64,000 bases of DNA from Pandoraea sputorum (GCF_000814845.2 NZ_CP010431.2:4774001-4838000); one strand, 5' to 3'. Shown: positions 42,877 through 52,113, counted from the stretch's first letter. Numbers and translations: made by a program. Notes: generated from the sequence alone by a model not told the origin.

Positions 42877-44178
42877 ATGAGCAAGTCCGCCGCGCCGGCA
42901 CCGATTCTCCGTCGGCACCTTTTTGCCAACATTTTCGGTACGCTGATCCTGCTGTTTCCCGCCGTATCGCTCGTCGTTCCACGCGGCGGGAACACGGCGA
43001 TGTTCCTGACGGTGGCCCTCGGCGCCATCGTTCTTTTCACGGGCCGCGAACGGGGCGAAATCTGTTCGCTCGTACGTGCCAATCGCCACGTCCGCCTACT
43101 CCTCATCGCGCTGCTGCTGCCGTTTTTCTCGATTCTGCTCGTCGAAATTCTGCATGGCCGGATTGTCGCGAACACACTCGACTCTCCGCTGCGCTTCCTG
43201 CTCGCGACTTTCGTATTCCTCGGGCTGCGCCGGATCGTCGACGTCATGCCGAAGTGGACCGATCTGTCGTTCGCCACCGGCGCCATCTGTGCGGCCATTA
43301 TGGCCTGGTATTCCACCGCAGATTTTCTCGCCGCCCGCGCCGAAAGCTCGTTTCTGAACCCGATTCACTTCGGCGATATCGCCGTCCTTCTCGGCGTTCT
43401 GTCCGTCGTGTCGATTCATTGGCTGTCGCACGACAAGCCGTGGATCGTCGCATTTAAGCTGCTGGGAGCTGCCGCGGGCTGCTATGCGTCCTGGGCCAGC
43501 CAGTCCCGTGGCGGCTGGATCGTGCTACCGGTGCTGCTGGTCGTCTGGCTGCTGTGGCGCAATCAGCCGCTGAGCGTCGCGCGGCGTGTGGCGGTCGGCG
43601 TCTTCGCCCTGGTGCTGCTGGCAGCCACCTTCAGCTCGCATGTCGTACGCGACCGCTTCGAGATGATCCGATCGGATCTCGTCAGTCTTTCCGCAGGCAA
43701 CCCCAACACTTCGACCGGTATCCGCGTCGAACTGTGGAAGGTCGCCGGCAAACTCATCGGTGAGCATCCGTTGCTCGGCCTCGGCGCGCATGGGTATCGC
43801 GATGCAATGCCCGCCATGGCGGCATCCGGCGAGTTGACCCCGCTGGCCGCCGACCTTGGCAAGGGCGAAGTGCACAACCAGATCCTCGCCTATTTCGTCG
43901 ACTACGGATTGCTGGGCCTGCTGTGCATTCTCGGCGTCTACGTCGGCCCGGCCATCTTCTTTATTCGCTCGGCGCAATTGGAGCACGACCGCATCAAGAA
44001 TCGCGCGGCGTTGATGGGATTGATGACGGCCGTCGCCTTCGCCGTCTTCGGATTGACCGTGGAGACCTTCAACCTCAAGGTGACGGTCGCCTTCTATGCG
44101 ACGATGCTGGCTCTGTTTGCCGCGTTCGCCTATCCTGTCGGCTCCTCAGACGACAACTCGCCTGTTGCCAGGCGATAG
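42877..44178 (+). CDS. O-antigen ligase/polymerase-family membrane protein (WaaL/Wzy-like)
   Basis: A 433-residue protein with about 10-12 membrane helices. It carries the long periplasmic loop before the last helices that defines the Wzy_C/O-antigen ligase family. The family motifs are ASQSRGGWIVLPVLLVVWLLW, and in the loop TGIRVELWKVAGKLIGEHPLLGLGAHGY with the conserved Arg, and the histidine of GKGEVHNQILAYFVDYGLLG. It would join O-antigen to lipid A-core or polymerise a glycan at the periplasmic face. A glycosyltransferase gene follows after 12 bases, so the pair modifies a surface glycan. Confidence 0.85.
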   Translation: MSKSAAPAPILRRHLFANIFGTLILLFPAVSLVVPRGGNTAMFLTVALGAIVLFTGRERGEICSLVRANRHVRLLLIALLLPFFSILLVEILHGRIVANTLDSPLRFLLATFVFLGLRRIVDVMPKWTDLSFATGAICAAIMAWYSTADFLAARAESSFLNPIHFGDIAVLLGVLSVVSIHWLSHDKPWIVAFKLLGAAAGCYASWASQSRGGWIVLPVLLVVWLLWRNQPLSVARRVAVGVFALVLLAATFSSHVVRDRFEMIRSDLVSLSAGNPNTSTGIRVELWKVAGKLIGEHPLLGLGAHGYRDAMPAMAASGELTPLAADLGKGEVHNQILAYFVDYGLLGLLCILGVYVGPAIFFIRSAQLEHDRIKNRAALMGLMTAVAFAVFGLTVETFNLKVTVAFYATMLALFAAFAYPVGSSDDNSPVARR

Positions 44179-44190
44179 CGCTGTTCCCCC

Positions 44191-45093
44191 ATGCTAAGCA
44201 TTCTGATTCCCACCTGGAACAACCTTCCGTTCCTCAAGCTGTGTATCGATAGCGTTCGCCGGCACTCCGGCGAGGCGCACGAGATTCTCGTGCACGTCAA
44301 CGACGGCAGCGACGGCACGCTGGACTGGGTGCGCGAGCAGGGCCTGCGTCACACGCACAGCAGTGGCAACGTGGGCGTTTGCCTCGCGCTCAATCAACTC
44401 GCACCGCTCGCGTCGCACGATCAGTTGCTGTTCCTGAACGACGACATGTTCGTCACGCCAGGCTGGGACACCGCACTCATTGACGCCGCCCGTGCGCTCC
44501 AGGCACTCGGTACGTCGGTCTATTACCTTTCGTCGGTCATGGTCGAGCCCAACGCCGGGGTCAGCAAGCAAGTCGTCTCGAAAGATTTCGGCACCACGCC
44601 GGAGACATTCGACGAAGCTGCGATGCTCGCCTTCGCCGCCTCGCTGGGACGCAGTGACGTGAACGGCGTGCCGACGCAGCCTACGCTCGTGAGCCGCGCG
44701 TTATGGCATCTGGTCGGTGGCTACAGCATCGAGTTCGGCCCCGGCATGAGCAGCGACGACGACTTCCTGATGAAGCTCTGGCTGGTCGGCTGCCGCACGT
44801 TCCGTATCGTCGGCAAGAGTGTGGTCTATCACTTCGGTTGCCGCTCGACCGGACGCGTGGTGAAGAATCGCGGCAGCCGCGAATTCCTGATGAAGTGGGG
44901 GATGACGCAGGCCGAGTTCAAGCGCGACTATCTCGATCTCGCGGGCACACCCGCAGGCGCGGCACTGCCGAACGTGCCGATGCCCAGCGGCAAGAGCCGC
45001 ATCAAACGCGCGCTGCACGGCAGCAAGCCCTACCCGCTCGAAGACCTCGCGCGCTGGGACGCCAACGTCCCGCAACATCTCAAGCTGGACTGA
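44191..45093 (+). CDS. Family 2 glycosyltransferase
   Basis: A 300-residue GT-A type glycosyltransferase. The N terminus MLSILIPTWNNLPFLKLCIDSVRRHSGEAHEILVHVNDGSDGTLDW is typical of GT2, with a DD pair in LLFLNDDMFVTPGWD replacing DxD. A later acidic patch, MSSDDDFLMKLWLVG, resembles the ED catalytic base region. The C-terminal part is basic. It lies 12 bases after the O-antigen-ligase-like gene and probably transfers a sugar for the same surface glycan. Confidence 0.9.
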   Translation: MLSILIPTWNNLPFLKLCIDSVRRHSGEAHEILVHVNDGSDGTLDWVREQGLRHTHSSGNVGVCLALNQLAPLASHDQLLFLNDDMFVTPGWDTALIDAARALQALGTSVYYLSSVMVEPNAGVSKQVVSKDFGTTPETFDEAAMLAFAASLGRSDVNGVPTQPTLVSRALWHLVGGYSIEFGPGMSSDDDFLMKLWLVGCRTFRIVGKSVVYHFGCRSTGRVVKNRGSREFLMKWGMTQAEFKRDYLDLAGTPAGAALPNVPMPSGKSRIKRALHGSKPYPLEDLARWDANVPQHLKLD

Positions 45094-45138
45094 GACGTCC
45101 GCCCTCGCGGCAGTACCCAGTACCCTTGAAATCGTGAA

Positions 45139-45309
45139 TCAGTGCCGCGGGTGACGGATGCGCGCCCACGCGTGCTCAAGACGCTTCACCGCAGGACTAT
45201 CCGGGTGACGCGTCCACCAGACCCCCATTTCCCACACCATGCCCGCAAGCACGGCGATCAGCACGAGTGCGCCGATGGTGTACCAGATCTCGCCGAATGA
45301 GGTTGACAT
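45139..45309 (-). CDS. Small single-span membrane protein
   Basis: A 56-residue protein: MSTSFGEIWYTIGALVLIAVLAGMVWEMGVWWTRHPDSPAVKRLEHAWARIRHPRH. A single hydrophobic helix (about residues 10-30) is followed by a basic tail. An upstream ATG would add eight residues. It lies convergent to the glycosyltransferase and 129 bases downstream of the YeiH-type gene on the same strand. No family recognised; the coding call rests on its composition and placement. Confidence 0.55.
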   Translation of the reverse strand: MSTSFGEIWYTIGALVLIAVLAGMVWEMGVWWTRHPDSPAVKRLEHAWARIRHPRH

Positions 45310-45437
45310 AACGGCCTCCCGAAAACGCATCACGGACGACCGGCGGCCGTCCGTGATTGCATTCTAGGCGACGAAACCCGGCTTGCCCGCCGGGTCTGCC
45401 CTAAGGCTAAGGCCGAGGTGTCATCCTTCCCATCACC

Positions 45438-46490
45438 TCAGAGCTGCCCCATCGTCAGTTGCACCACGAGGCTGCTGACCGACACTGCCGCCCACACACC
45501 CAGTCCCAGCAGGATCGGACGCACACCGGTCGATGCCATTCGGCGCAGGTTCGACGACAGTCCGATGGCCGTGAGCGCCACGATGATCAGGAATTCGGCA
45601 GCGTCGTGAATCCACGGTTGCAGCGCCGGGGGCACGAGACCCGCCGTACGGATGCCCGATGCGATCAGGAAGCCGAGGATGAACCACGGGAAGATGCGGG
45701 CGAGGCTGAAGTTACCGGCACCGGCACGCTTGGCGCGGTAAGCCACGATGGCGGCCAGCGTCAGACAGATCGGGATGATCAGCGTGGCACGGGTCAGCTT
45801 GACGATCGTGGCGTAGTCGCCAGCTTCCTTGCTGTAGCTATAACCAGCGGCCACTACCGACGACGTGTCGTTGATCGCCGTGCCAGCCCACATGCCAAAG
45901 CCCAGATCCGAGAGATGCAGCGCGTGACCGAGCACCGGGAACAGCAGCACGGCGGCGATATTGAACAGGAAGATGGTCGAGATGGCGAACGCCGTTTCGT
46001 GATCGTCCGGCTTCACGATGGGTGTGACGGCGGCAATCGCCGAACCACCGCAAATGGCCGTGCCCACGCCGATGAGCAGCTTGAGTTTGTCGGGCACGCC
46101 CAGCAGTCGACCCAGCCCCCAGGCCGAGAGACCGGCGGCGGTGATCGTGACCGCCGTGACGGCCAACGATTCGAGCCCCGTGTGCGCCACTTGCGACAGG
46201 GAGAGGCCAAAGCCCAGTGCGATGATCGACCACTGAAGCACATACTTCGAAGCGAACTTGATACCGGACTCGTAACGTGCGCCCGGGGCAAAGATATTAC
46301 GCACGAGAATGCCCAGCAGAATGCCGAACACCGGACCGCCGACGAGCGGCATCTGACGCCCCAGCAACAGCGCCACGAACGCAATCACGGTCGAGAGAAT
46401 GAGGCCCGCCCAGGGGTTGTGCTGATCCGGCACCAGCGTATCGGGACGGCTGGCCGAAGCAGGCGTTGCAGCGTGGGTTTTTGTTGTCAT
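45438..46490 (-). CDS. YeiH-family (UPF0324) membrane protein, putative anion exporter
   Basis: A 350-residue protein with about 10 helices of the YeiH family. Hallmarks are FGILLGILVRN near the N terminus, SKYVLQWSIIALGFGLSLSQV, VGTAICGGSAIAAVTPIVK and WAGTAINDTSSVVAAGYSYS. Members are described as putative sulfate or sulfite-related exporters and are often controlled by LysR regulators. The ATG at 46490 has GGAG 8 bases upstream and is preferred to the GTG at 46499. No LysR gene is adjacent here, but a palindrome lies in its upstream region. Confidence 0.88.
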   Translation of the reverse strand: MTTKTHAATPASASRPDTLVPDQHNPWAGLILSTVIAFVALLLGRQMPLVGGPVFGILLGILVRNIFAPGARYESGIKFASKYVLQWSIIALGFGLSLSQVAHTGLESLAVTAVTITAAGLSAWGLGRLLGVPDKLKLLIGVGTAICGGSAIAAVTPIVKPDDHETAFAISTIFLFNIAAVLLFPVLGHALHLSDLGFGMWAGTAINDTSSVVAAGYSYSKEAGDYATIVKLTRATLIIPICLTLAAIVAYRAKRAGAGNFSLARIFPWFILGFLIASGIRTAGLVPPALQPWIHDAAEFLIIVALTAIGLSSNLRRMASTGVRPILLGLGVWAAVSVSSLVVQLTMGQL

Positions 46491-46555
46491 GTCGGGCACT
46501 CCTTGCGAATGAGTGCCAGTCTAAAAACTCCGCTTCAATAATAAAAATCGTTATA

Positions 46556-46574
46556 TCGGATACAAAATATCCGA
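46556..46574. promoter_or_regulatory. Palindromic operator candidate between the YeiH-type and DsbA-like genes
   Basis: TCGGATA (46556-46562) pairs with TATCCGA (46568-46574) around CAAAA, in the AT-rich divergent region 66 bases from the YeiH-type ATG. A second inverted repeat, ATCAGTG with CACTGAT (46594-46613), follows. Either could be the binding site of an unlinked regulator. Confidence 0.5.
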
Positions 46575-46713
46575 AATCCCGATAAATCTTCGGATCAGTG
46601 ATAAGCCACTGATTTCTTGAGGGTTTTGGCGACGTTCGCGCGGTCCCGCTACACTGTTCGGAGCGTCAAGTCGCACGCGCCGAGAAAAATTTCTACACAG
46701 GAGACCGCGCCCC

Positions 46714-47394
46714 ATGTCGCAGACTGCCGACACCCCCGTCCCCCACGTCCACCACGTCCATCAAGCCCAGTGGTATTTCGACTTCGCCTCCCCGTTCGCG
46801 TACCTGCAATTCGAGCGCTTCGATACGCTGCCGCGCACGCTCGACATCGAACTCAAACCCATCGTGCTGGGCGCGATCCTCGTGCATTTGCAGACGCAGG
46901 GACCGGCAGAGACGCCGTACAAGCGCATCTTTACCTATCGCATGGCGCAGTTCCGCGCCGAGCAGGACGGCATTGCGTATCGAATGCCGCCGGTGCACCC
47001 GTTCCATCCGATTCGCGTGTTGCGTCTGGCGGTCGCGTTAGGCGCGACGCACGACGTCGTGCGCACGATCTTCCGCTTCATCTGGGCGGAGGGACGCGAC
47101 GTGACCGACCCGCAAGGCTGGGCCGATCTGAGCGAGCGCCTCGGCCTGCATCCCGACGACGCGACAGCGCGTGCGGAATCGCCCGAGGTCAAAGCGGGGC
47201 TTCGCGAGAACACCGAAGGGGCGATTGCCGCCGGGGTGTTCGGCGTGCCGACGTTTGCTTATGACGGAGAGTTGTACTGGGGGGACGACGCCACGGCGAT
47301 GTTCCGCCACTGCCTCGAGCATCCGGAATGGCTGCAGTCGCCGGACGTCACCCGGCTGCAACAGGTGACCGTGGGCGTGAAACGCGAGCGTTGA
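46714..47394 (+). CDS. DsbA-family protein, 2-hydroxychromene-2-carboxylate isomerase type
   Basis: A 226-residue thioredoxin-fold protein of the NahD/kappa-class glutathione-transferase type. After a His-rich start (PHVHHVHQ) the family motif WYFDFASPFAYLQFERF supplies the active-site serine, and GVFGVPTFAYDGELYWGDDATAMF is the conserved C-terminal cis-Pro region. NahD isomerises an intermediate of naphthalene breakdown, but many chromosomal relatives serve unknown glutathione-dependent isomerisations. CAGGAGA lies upstream of the ATG. It is divergent from the YeiH-type gene. Confidence 0.9.
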   Translation: MSQTADTPVPHVHHVHQAQWYFDFASPFAYLQFERFDTLPRTLDIELKPIVLGAILVHLQTQGPAETPYKRIFTYRMAQFRAEQDGIAYRMPPVHPFHPIRVLRLAVALGATHDVVRTIFRFIWAEGRDVTDPQGWADLSERLGLHPDDATARAESPEVKAGLRENTEGAIAAGVFGVPTFAYDGELYWGDDATAMFRHCLEHPEWLQSPDVTRLQQVTVGVKRER

Positions 47395-47420
47395 TAGCGA
47401 CGGCAGTCCGCTGACGAACG

Positions 47421-48812
47421 TCAGCGTGCAGCGCCAGACGATTGCGCCTTCGCACCGCTACCAAGAATCAATGGCAGCGACACGGCGTCCGCCATCGCGG
47501 CGTAACCGGCGTCGCTCGGGTGCGTGCCGTCGCCGCTATCCAGGCGCGGCAGCATGCGTGTCGGCTGCGACGGATCGCGCAATGCCGCGTCGAAATCGAT
47601 CACGCCATCGAAAGCACCGCCTGTACGCACCCACTGATTGACAGCCTCACGCACGGCTTCGCGCTCCGGCGGCAGTTTGCCCGGCGGGATCGTGGTGCCG
47701 AGAATGCGAACATTGCGGGCGTGCGCCGCCGCAATCAGCGACTGATAGCCCGCGATCATTTCCGGCGCGCTCACGATCACGTGCGGCACGTCGCAATCGA
47801 GCCCGCCGTGCGGCGGCACGTAACCGAAATTGATGTCGTTGATGCCGATCTGCACGACGACTGTCTTCACGCCGGGTTGCTCCAGCGCGTCGCGACGAAA
47901 GCGCGCCACCAGCCGCTCGCCATAGCAGGCCGAATCGTGCAGCAAGCGATTGCCGCTGATGCCGAGATTGAGCACGGCGATATCGCGTCGCCCGGCGGCG
48001 TCCAGACGACGCACCAATCCATCCGGCCAGCGACGATTGGCGTTGAGCGTGCTGCGCATGCCGTCCGTGATTGAATCGCCGATCGCGACGATGGCGTGCG
48101 ACGGCACATCCGGCACGACGCTCAGCCCGGCCAGCCACAAGGTATTCGTGAAGCGGGTGGGAAACGACGCCGCCTGTGCGTTATCGACGAAATCCCCCGC
48201 GCCGCTCAGAAAGGCGGTCTGCTGCGCGATCTTGTGCCACGTGGTGGGTGTCTTCGATTCTTGTGTGAACAGACTAACGGCCAGCGGCGTTCCGGCGCGC
48301 ACAGCGAACGGCAGCGGGTCGCTGTCGAGCGATGCGCCCGGTGCAATGCGCGCCGCCGGTTGCCCGCCGAACGTGAGGCCTCGCACCGTGCCCGCGTCGA
48401 TGGCCGCACCGCGTGTGGACACGGCAAGGGTTGCGCGTTCGATGAGCAGGGGCTGCGTGCCGTAGGCGTTCGAGAACCGCACGCGGACATCGTTGCCGGA
48501 CAGCGTGGGATAAACGATCTGACGGACGGTGCGCCCGCCTGCGGCCGGCGCCCGATTGAACGAAGGCGCAGCCGGATGCTGCGCGACGGCTTGCGGCGCC
48601 GTCGCCCATGCGCCGACGCGTGCGTTCGGTGCATTCGATGCGCCCTGCCCCTGAGCCAGCGCCGTCGAGGACATACCGGCGAGGGTGGTCGCGAACACGG
48701 TCAACGCGACGCGCAAAGCGCGTTGCGTTCGGGGCGAGCCCTCGGCAGCGGGAAACCAGTCGTTCGTAAACGTAGACAACGTCGGGAGCATGAAAACAGC
48801 GTAGGCCAACAT
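47421..48812 (-). CDS. Secreted SGNH/GDSL-family hydrolase
   Basis: A 463-residue predicted extracytoplasmic esterase. The N terminus contains a hydrophobic stretch (RVALTVFATTLAGMSSTALAQG) typical of a signal peptide; a second ATG (residue 8) could be the real start. The SGNH blocks are visible: IVAIGDSITDGMRS (block I serine), LNLGISGNRLL (II), VVQIGINDINF (III) and DGTHPSDAGY (V Asp/His). The 200 residues before block I form an extra beta-rich domain seen in relatives of lipolytic and acetyl-xylan esterases. The substrate is unknown. Confidence 0.88.
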   Translation of the reverse strand: MLAYAVFMLPTLSTFTNDWFPAAEGSPRTQRALRVALTVFATTLAGMSSTALAQGQGASNAPNARVGAWATAPQAVAQHPAAPSFNRAPAAGGRTVRQIVYPTLSGNDVRVRFSNAYGTQPLLIERATLAVSTRGAAIDAGTVRGLTFGGQPAARIAPGASLDSDPLPFAVRAGTPLAVSLFTQESKTPTTWHKIAQQTAFLSGAGDFVDNAQAASFPTRFTNTLWLAGLSVVPDVPSHAIVAIGDSITDGMRSTLNANRRWPDGLVRRLDAAGRRDIAVLNLGISGNRLLHDSACYGERLVARFRRDALEQPGVKTVVVQIGINDINFGYVPPHGGLDCDVPHVIVSAPEMIAGYQSLIAAAHARNVRILGTTIPPGKLPPEREAVREAVNQWVRTGGAFDGVIDFDAALRDPSQPTRMLPRLDSGDGTHPSDAGYAAMADAVSLPLILGSGAKAQSSGAAR

Positions 48813-48939
48813 GGGGGATTCGGGCAGCAGTCGCCATTGTGCCTGATTGCGGCCGTTGGCAAGGACTTACATTACCTTTCAGGCATGGCCTTGCCGCCCG
48901 GTTTGGCGTGTCGAAACCTGACGAGCTAAGACGCGAGGA

Positions 48940-49009
48940 CTCAGCACATCGACGTCAGTACATCGAGGTCAGTACGTCGAAGTCAGTACGTCAAAGTCAG
49001 CGCGTCGAA
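48940..49009. repeat. Five 14-bp direct repeats at the 3' end of yfiB
   Basis: On the minus strand the unit TTCGACGTACTGAC repeats five times end to end with small changes (48940-48953, 48954-48967, 48968-48981, 48982-48995, 48996-49009). The yfiB stop codon lies in the first unit read, and each unit carries a TGA in the same position relative to its start. Function unknown. Confidence 0.85.
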
Positions 49010-49626
49010 ATCACGATGGCGACGCGCCGGTTCTGCGCACGTCCTGCCGGTGTGCTGTTATCGGCCACCGGATTACGCTTGCCCGCTCCGATCGTCTGGA
49101 TGCCTGCGCGCTTGACGCCCGCCTCGGCGAGTACACCCGCCACGGCGTCGGCACGGCGTGCCGAAAGCTGCTCGTTGTACGTATCGCTGCCGACCGAGTC
49201 GGTGTATCCGTAGACGCGAACCGCGTCGAGTCCGACCTTCACCAGCGTGTGCCCGATGCGCGTGACCGTCTCGCGTGCAGGGTCGCGCACCACGAACTTA
49301 TCGGTGTCGAAGAGCACCGTATCCGACAGCCCGAACTCCCAGCCCTCGTCCGTCTGCGTGAAACCCTCTGACTTGAGCGCCGCGATCTGCTCAGGGGTCA
49401 GGCCGTGCACCGGCGTGGTCTGACAACCGGCGAGCGCCCCGATGCCAAGCAGGATCACCAGTCCGAGCGCGCGGCGCAGGAGCGCCCGGTATTGCGAGAA
49501 AGTGCGATTCAGGGTGGCGACGAAGTTGCCTCCGAAGTTGCCCCGGCGGGCAAATGAATGTTGTGAGCTGCCCGTACCGACAGCGTCGGCATTACTAGCA
49601 GCGATAGCAGCGAAGTCCAAGGTCAA
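48997..49626 (-). CDS. yfiB: YfiB-like OmpA-domain lipoprotein
   Basis: A 209-residue outer-membrane lipoprotein. The lipobox LAGC follows a hydrophobic stretch, preceded by an unusually long N-terminal region of about 50 residues, so the true start may be further in. The C-terminal OmpA domain binds peptidoglycan (VYGYTDSVGSDTYNEQLSARRADAVAGVL; GKRNPVADNSTPAGRAQNRRVAIVI). In Pseudomonas YfiB captures YfiR and relieves inhibition of YfiN. Its position after yfiR and yfiN on the same strand supports the assignment. Confidence 0.85.
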   Translation of the reverse strand: MTLDFAAIAASNADAVGTGSSQHSFARRGNFGGNFVATLNRTFSQYRALLRRALGLVILLGIGALAGCQTTPVHGLTPEQIAALKSEGFTQTDEGWEFGLSDTVLFDTDKFVVRDPARETVTRIGHTLVKVGLDAVRVYGYTDSVGSDTYNEQLSARRADAVAGVLAEAGVKRAGIQTIGAGKRNPVADNSTPAGRAQNRRVAIVISTR

Positions 49627-49697
49627 TCCCCATTGCGGTGTGAAATCCGGTCGTCATTTATCTTTATGTTTTTACAGCTTAGGTGTTGCCCGCCGCC

Positions 49698-51110
49698 TTA
49701 TCCCTTGGGGCTTTCCGCAACATGCCAGGTGCCGTCTCCGGCACGCTTGGCCTGATACATCGCCGCATCCGCCGCGCGCAGCAGCGCGACTGCGTCGTTG
49801 GCGTGTGTCGGGTACAACGCCACGCCGATGCTCATCGACGTGGCCAGTTCGCTGCCGTCGGGCAGTGCAATCGGCCGTTCCATCGAGGCGAGCAGGTTCT
49901 GGGCGAGACGCACGGCGTTGGACGTCTGCCGCACGCCAGGCAGCATCACCGCGAACTCGTCGCCGCCCAGACGCGCCACCAGATCTCCCTCGCGCAGCGG
50001 CTGGCGCAGACGCTCGGCAATCGCCACGAGCACCGCGTCGCCAGCGTCGTGGCCGAGCTGATCGTTGATGTCTTTGAAGCGGTTGCTGTCGAGATACAAC
50101 AGCGCGACGTGCGTGCCCAGTTCGCGTGCCTCGTCGAGAGCCTGCACCAGCCGCGACTCGAAATATGCGCGATTCGGCAAGCCCGTCAGTGGATCGTGAT
50201 TCGCTTGATGGGCGAGCGTCGCATTCTGCGCGCGCAAATGGTTCTGCCAGCCTTCGAACTCGTCGAGCAGCGCATTAAAGTCGTCGCCCAGTTCCTTGAG
50301 CTCGGCAATCGGCGTCGCGGCGACGCGCTGATGGAACGCCCGCTCGCGACGCACCGCATGCGCCACTTCCGCCAGCGCACGCAGCGGCTTGACGATATCG
50401 CGGTGCATCCGCTTGGCGAGCACGTTCGCAACGCCGAACGTGACGGCAAGACACGCGAGCACACCGCCGATCCCGCTCATCAGAAACACAAAGAACTGAT
50501 TGCCCTGCCCCTGGACTTCGATCGTGCCGACGACCTTGTCTTCATGACGGATAGGCAGCGTCACCGGACCGGGCATGGCGATGTCGGCGACAGTTCGTTC
50601 GATACGTGCCAGCGTGCCGCCGTCGGGACGGCGCCACATCGCAAACTGCGCGTTGCGCGCATCGAGCACGCGAACCTGAACCACGTCTTCGTCTCTGGCA
50701 ATGAGCGCAATCGCTTCCTGTGCCGCCACCTTGTCGCCGAACACAACCGCCGCTTCGGCGGTGTAGGCCAGCGAGCGGCCGATCAGCAGCAGATTGTTTT
50801 CGGCGTAGGCGCGCAATGCGATCCACGCGACGCCAGAGAGCAAGAGCGCAGCGAGGACCACGGCGGAGACCGCGAGTCGCAGATGCGTGCGTCGTAGCAC
50901 GCGCTGCAAGGAGGGGCGTCGCCGACGCACGGACAACGCGGCAGGCGGCGTCGAAGGCGTAACGGCGGCACCCGCTGGCGGCTCATGCGTCGATTCGTGC
51001 GCCGCTGCGCCGGTCGCCGCATCCGGCGAGGCCTGCGGTGACAGCAGTCCGGCCACGGGCGACCCGGGTCCGGACGGCGGTGGATGGGCTGGGGGGAATT
51101 GGGTGGTCAT
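49698..51110 (-). CDS. yfiN: YfiN-like membrane diguanylate cyclase
   Basis: A 470-residue inner-membrane enzyme that makes c-di-GMP from two GTP. After a Pro/Ala-rich cytoplasmic N terminus comes a helix (about 80-100), a periplasmic CHASE8-like domain (about 100-205), a second helix, HAMP and a GGDEF domain. The active motif is intact (RLGGDEFAVM) and a product-inhibition I-site REGD lies five residues before it. The ATG at 51110 overlaps the yfiR stop (ATGA). In Pseudomonas YfiN (TpbB) is held off by periplasmic YfiR and drives biofilm when released. Confidence 0.9.
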   Translation of the reverse strand: MTTQFPPAHPPPSGPGSPVAGLLSPQASPDAATGAAAHESTHEPPAGAAVTPSTPPAALSVRRRRPSLQRVLRRTHLRLAVSAVVLAALLLSGVAWIALRAYAENNLLLIGRSLAYTAEAAVVFGDKVAAQEAIALIARDEDVVQVRVLDARNAQFAMWRRPDGGTLARIERTVADIAMPGPVTLPIRHEDKVVGTIEVQGQGNQFFVFLMSGIGGVLACLAVTFGVANVLAKRMHRDIVKPLRALAEVAHAVRRERAFHQRVAATPIAELKELGDDFNALLDEFEGWQNHLRAQNATLAHQANHDPLTGLPNRAYFESRLVQALDEARELGTHVALLYLDSNRFKDINDQLGHDAGDAVLVAIAERLRQPLREGDLVARLGGDEFAVMLPGVRQTSNAVRLAQNLLASMERPIALPDGSELATSMSIGVALYPTHANDAVALLRAADAAMYQAKRAGDGTWHVAESPKG

Positions 51111-51784
51111 GGCGTTGCCGGCTTTCGCGCCAGCTTCAGCACGTTCGGGTGGACACGCACGCCGCTGCGCGCGACGGTGTCGAGGTTGATATCGAAGGTC
51201 ACCCGGTCGGCATCGACGTTCAGGCAGAACATCGTGCCGATGGTGCACGAGTCGTTGCGTTCGCTGATCGTCAGCACGGGATGACCGGCGAGGTTGGCCA
51301 GCACCTGACGACGCTCGTTGTCGCTCATCGCGCCGAGGTACAACGCGTCGCACAACGAACCGATGGCTGGTTCCAGAGGGGAGATACGTTGCGCTTCTAC
51401 CGGTGGCACGCTGCCTGACGGCTGAGCGGCCAGCAAGTCGCGCGCGTAGTCCGTATTGCCGGCCACGCACAGACGCACTTTCGCAGGTGTCGTCGGCCAG
51501 CGGGTGAAACTGATGATGCCGAGCACGACTTGCCGGACATTGGCGTCACGCACACTGACGGAAGCGGCACCGGCATTGCCTGCGGTGCCTGCATTGCCTG
51601 CATTGCCTGCGGCCGACGACTGCGCCGCTGCCTGCCCTGCCAGTCCGACCAGTCCCGCCAGTCCCACTATGAGCACGCTCAGGCACATCAGGCAAAACCG
51701 CAACAAACTCAACCACGAACGCGCGCGCGCAGACCGGCCGCTGCCGCATGCCTGCCGCAGGCCCCGTGTCACACCGGTCGTCAT
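51107..51784 (-). CDS. yfiR: YfiR-like periplasmic repressor of YfiN (DUF4154)
   Basis: A 225-residue secreted protein of the YfiR/DUF4154 family. A signal peptide (LSLLRFCLMCLSVLIVGLAGLVGLAGQAAAQ) is followed by a Gly/Asn/Ala repeat (AGNAGNAGTAGNAGA). The conserved domain begins VRQVVLGIISFTRWP and includes cysteines in RLCVAGN, SLCDALY, DSCTIG and MFCLNV, as in the disulfide-bonded YfiR that senses redox state. The inner ATG at 51784 is preferred over 51802. It is the first gene of yfiR-yfiN-yfiB, and the order is the same as in Pseudomonas. Confidence 0.88.
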   Translation of the reverse strand: MTTGVTRGLRQACGSGRSARARSWLSLLRFCLMCLSVLIVGLAGLVGLAGQAAAQSSAAGNAGNAGTAGNAGAASVSVRDANVRQVVLGIISFTRWPTTPAKVRLCVAGNTDYARDLLAAQPSGSVPPVEAQRISPLEPAIGSLCDALYLGAMSDNERRQVLANLAGHPVLTISERNDSCTIGTMFCLNVDADRVTFDINLDTVARSGVRVHPNVLKLARKPATP

Positions 51785-52113
51785 TATCCGGACGCTATGC
51801 AACGTCGCCTTCCCTCAGTACCCAAATGTTCGCGGTCGTCCGCTTGCCCTTCAAAATGCACTGTCGGCACCACCGGCGAGATCGACGCCATTTCGGTGTC
51901 ATCCCGACGGAGACAGGCCGCATGATACCGAACGGCTTCTCGCGAAGCCATACGGACCGGGTCCGGCGAGACATTTCCACGCCCGTATCGCCAGCCCACA
52001 GCATGCGCGTGCCGCCGCCTTTTCGGAACCCCTTCCGACCCCGCGTTTTCCCTTGCACGAAGACGCTTGCATCGTGGCAGAATAACGCTCATAACCAATT
52101 GAAAAACAAGAGG

